From NCBI GenBank assembly GCA_001769925.1, contig MEPT01000124.1:19993-27246 (forward strand): a stretch of DNA of 7,254 bases, given 5' to 3'. Of the stretch, positions 5,898-7,254 are shown in pieces. The position numbers were made by a program, and so were the translations under genes. The DNA comes from Bdellovibrionales bacterium RBG_16_40_8 (GTDB lineage Bacteria > Bdellovibrionota > Bdellovibrionia > Bdellovibrionales > UBA1609). Position 1 is the stretch's first letter. Every line of letters begins with the position of its first letter. The notes beneath the pieces are model-generated. The model worked only from the letters and a program-made list of their open reading frames with translations. It had not been told where the DNA came from and did no database searches.

Positions 5898-6743
5898 CTA
5901 TACACCCATCATTTGTTTAGTTTCTTCGAGCGTCGCCGGTCGTTTATCCATACGCTCGACAAGTTTTACAGCATGAGCTACAAGATCACCGTTTCCCTTA
6001 CATACTGTTTTACCGTCTGGCATGTAAAAGTTGTCTTCAAGACCTACGCGAATATGTCCACCAAGTTTAATTGCTTCCTCGCATAACCACCACTGATCTC
6101 GTGAAATGCCTATTACCTGCCACGAGGATTCTTTGGGTAAAATTTCGCTCATAAATTTAAGATGCTTAGGTGTTGCGGCAATCCCCCCGGTAACCCCCAT
6201 AATCAAACTAAAGTGATAAGGCGGTTTTAATAACCCCATGTCAATTAGGGGATCAGCATTTGAAATGTGACCCGAGTCAAAACATTCCATTTCTGGTATT
6301 ACGCTCGCTTTTTTCATACGCCTCAAAGCCGTTATTATATCTTTAAACGGATTGGCAAAAACCTCGTCAAAGTAAAATTTTTTATTTTTAGAACTATACA
6401 CTGCGTAGTTCATGCTGCCCATGTTGAGCGCAGCCATATCAGGACGTACTGTCTCTAGGTACTCAGTGCGCCCTTCTATGGTATTGCCTATACCGCCGGT
6501 AGAGAAATTAATTATAACAGGAGTTCGCTTTCTTACTTCGTCATAAATTGATTGAAAAACCACGGGCCGCCAGCTGGGTGAGCCATTATCTTCACGAGCA
6601 TGGATATGCACAATGGTGGCTCCGCTATCATAAGCGCGCTTTGCCTCTTCTGCAATTTCAACAGGAGTGTACGGAATAGCCGAGCACTGCTTACGATCAG
6701 CAATAGCTCCGGTTAATGCCGCAGTAATAATAACTGGTTTCAT
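5898..6743 (-). CDS. BKACE / 3-keto-5-aminohexanoate cleavage-type enzyme (DUF849)
   Basis: The protein has 281 residues, full length for the family. Members are zinc enzymes with a TIM-barrel fold that react a beta-keto acid with acetyl-CoA, giving acetoacetate and a new acyl-CoA. The zinc ligands are visible: HIHAR (46-50, His46 and His48) and Glu236 in IRVGLEDN (231-238), with Arg232 and Asp237 in the expected catalytic spacing. Further family segments are ITAALTGA (6-13), FSTGG (80-84), MAALNMGSMN (103-112), PEMECFDSGH (150-159), GVTGGIAATPKHL (183-195) and RPATLEE (268-274). Position 14 is Ile where the lysine-pathway enzyme Kce has Glu, so an amino-substituted substrate is unlikely. The ATG at 6743 overlaps the carboxyltransferase stop (ATGA) and has GGGGTG eight bases ahead. 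I infer a role in the same CoA-ester pathway as its neighbours. Confidence 0.92.
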   Translation of the reverse strand: MKPVIITAALTGAIADRKQCSAIPYTPVEIAEEAKRAYDSGATIVHIHAREDNGSPSWRPVVFQSIYDEVRKRTPVIINFSTGGIGNTIEGRTEYLETVRPDMAALNMGSMNYAVYSSKNKKFYFDEVFANPFKDIITALRRMKKASVIPEMECFDSGHISNADPLIDMGLLKPPYHFSLIMGVTGGIAATPKHLKFMSEILPKESSWQVIGISRDQWWLCEEAIKLGGHIRVGLEDNFYMPDGKTVCKGNGDLVAHAVKLVERMDKRPATLEETKQMMGV

Positions 6744-7254
6744 ACGGGCATCACCCCGTGTTTTCGAATTTTAGGCCGCGAGCATTTATTCTGCATAAAC
6801 TGTAGCGCACGATATAGCACCTGACGTGTGTCGCGTGGATCAATGATGTCATCAATATGCGCTTGTCTAGCAGATATTAGTCCACCAATGTTAGCTCTGT
6901 ACTCGCTAACTTTTTGCGCTTTTGATTCAGAATTAGTTTCATTTTTCATAACTATACTTACAGCACCCTCTGCACCCATTAGTGAAATTTCAGCACTTGG
7001 CCACCCAACAATAAGATCTGGCTTAAGACCTTTACCACACATAACAAAATATCCGGCGCCGTAACTTTTACGAACTACAACACTCAGCTTAGGTACAGAA
7101 AGATTGGCTACAATGTGAAGCATTTTCGCCCCATGACGAATAATTCCGGCTTTTTCAACCTGTGAGCCAACCATAAATCCGGGGCAATCATGCAAAAAAA
7201 TCAGCGGTATCTGAAAAGCATCGCAAGTTAGCATAAATCTAGACGCTTTATCAG
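6740..7254 (-). CDS. Acyl-CoA carboxylase carboxyltransferase (beta) subunit, C-terminal part
   Basis: This is partial: the frame runs off the right edge (codons for DKASRF precede the Met at 7234), leaving the last 171 codons or so of a protein usually about 500 residues long. The segment matches the C-terminal crotonase-like domain of propionyl-, methylcrotonyl- and geranyl-CoA carboxylase beta subunits: CDAFQIPLIFLHDCPGFMVG, the EKAGIIRHGAKML helix, SYGAGYFVMCGKGLKPD, GWPSAEISLMGAEGAV in the acyl-CoA/biotin site, and the closing IDPRDTR...KIRKHGVMPV. It transfers carboxylate from biotin to an acyl-CoA. The biotin carboxylase and carrier subunits would be expected further upstream, beyond the edge. 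The substrate cannot be decided from this part. It heads or continues a minus-strand operon, with its stop inside the start of the BKACE gene. Confidence 0.92.
   Translation of the reverse strand, partial: DKASRFMLTCDAFQIPLIFLHDCPGFMVGSQVEKAGIIRHGAKMLHIVANLSVPKLSVVVRKSYGAGYFVMCGKGLKPDLIVGWPSAEISLMGAEGAVSIVMKNETNSESKAQKVSEYRANIGGLISARQAHIDDIIDPRDTRQVLYRALQFMQNKCSRPKIRKHGVMPV

Overview
This 7.25 kb window looks like the chromosome of an AT-rich, double-membraned (Gram-negative) bacterium. It encodes an ExbB/ExbD proton-channel pair and a protein with a lipoprotein signal peptide and lipobox. The mix of an FHA-TM-TPR protein, a PP2C-like partner and divergent envelope genes resembles Bdellovibrionota or other delta-proteobacterial-grade lineages. 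That placement is an impression from gene types and base composition, not a demonstrated assignment. I saw no rRNA, tRNA, CRISPR array, insertion sequence or attachment site. The window is almost fully coding: the only gap above a few bases is the 75-base divergent region at 4007-4081.

Left (1-2217, + strand): a two-gene unit. The first gene encodes a membrane protein with a cytoplasmic FHA (phosphothreonine-binding) domain, one membrane span and a predicted periplasmic TPR-like helical domain carrying three cysteine pairs. Three bases later comes a 229-residue protein whose strand pattern follows a PP2C phosphatase but whose metal-binding aspartates are replaced. I read it as a pseudophosphatase.

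Centre (2204-5125): a minus-strand lipoprotein with an alkaline-phosphatase/sulfatase fold has lost its nucleophile motif and metal ligands, and so is a probable pseudo-sulfatase. It is transcribed divergently from an exbB-exbD pair preceded by a credible sigma-70 promoter. No tonB or tolA partner is in view. The FHA protein, two pseudoenzymes and proton channel may form an envelope machine, but only proximity supports this.

Right (5103-7254, - strand): a tightly packed metabolic operon, reading from the right edge: the C-terminal part of an acyl-CoA carboxylase carboxyltransferase (cut by the window), a DUF849/BKACE beta-keto acid cleavage enzyme overlapping it by ATGA, and, after 3 bases, a short-chain dehydrogenase with His where the catalytic Tyr is expected. 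Together they suggest handling of beta-keto acids or CoA esters; the substrate is unknown. Both convergent gene pairs overlap at their 3' ends (14 and 23 bases).
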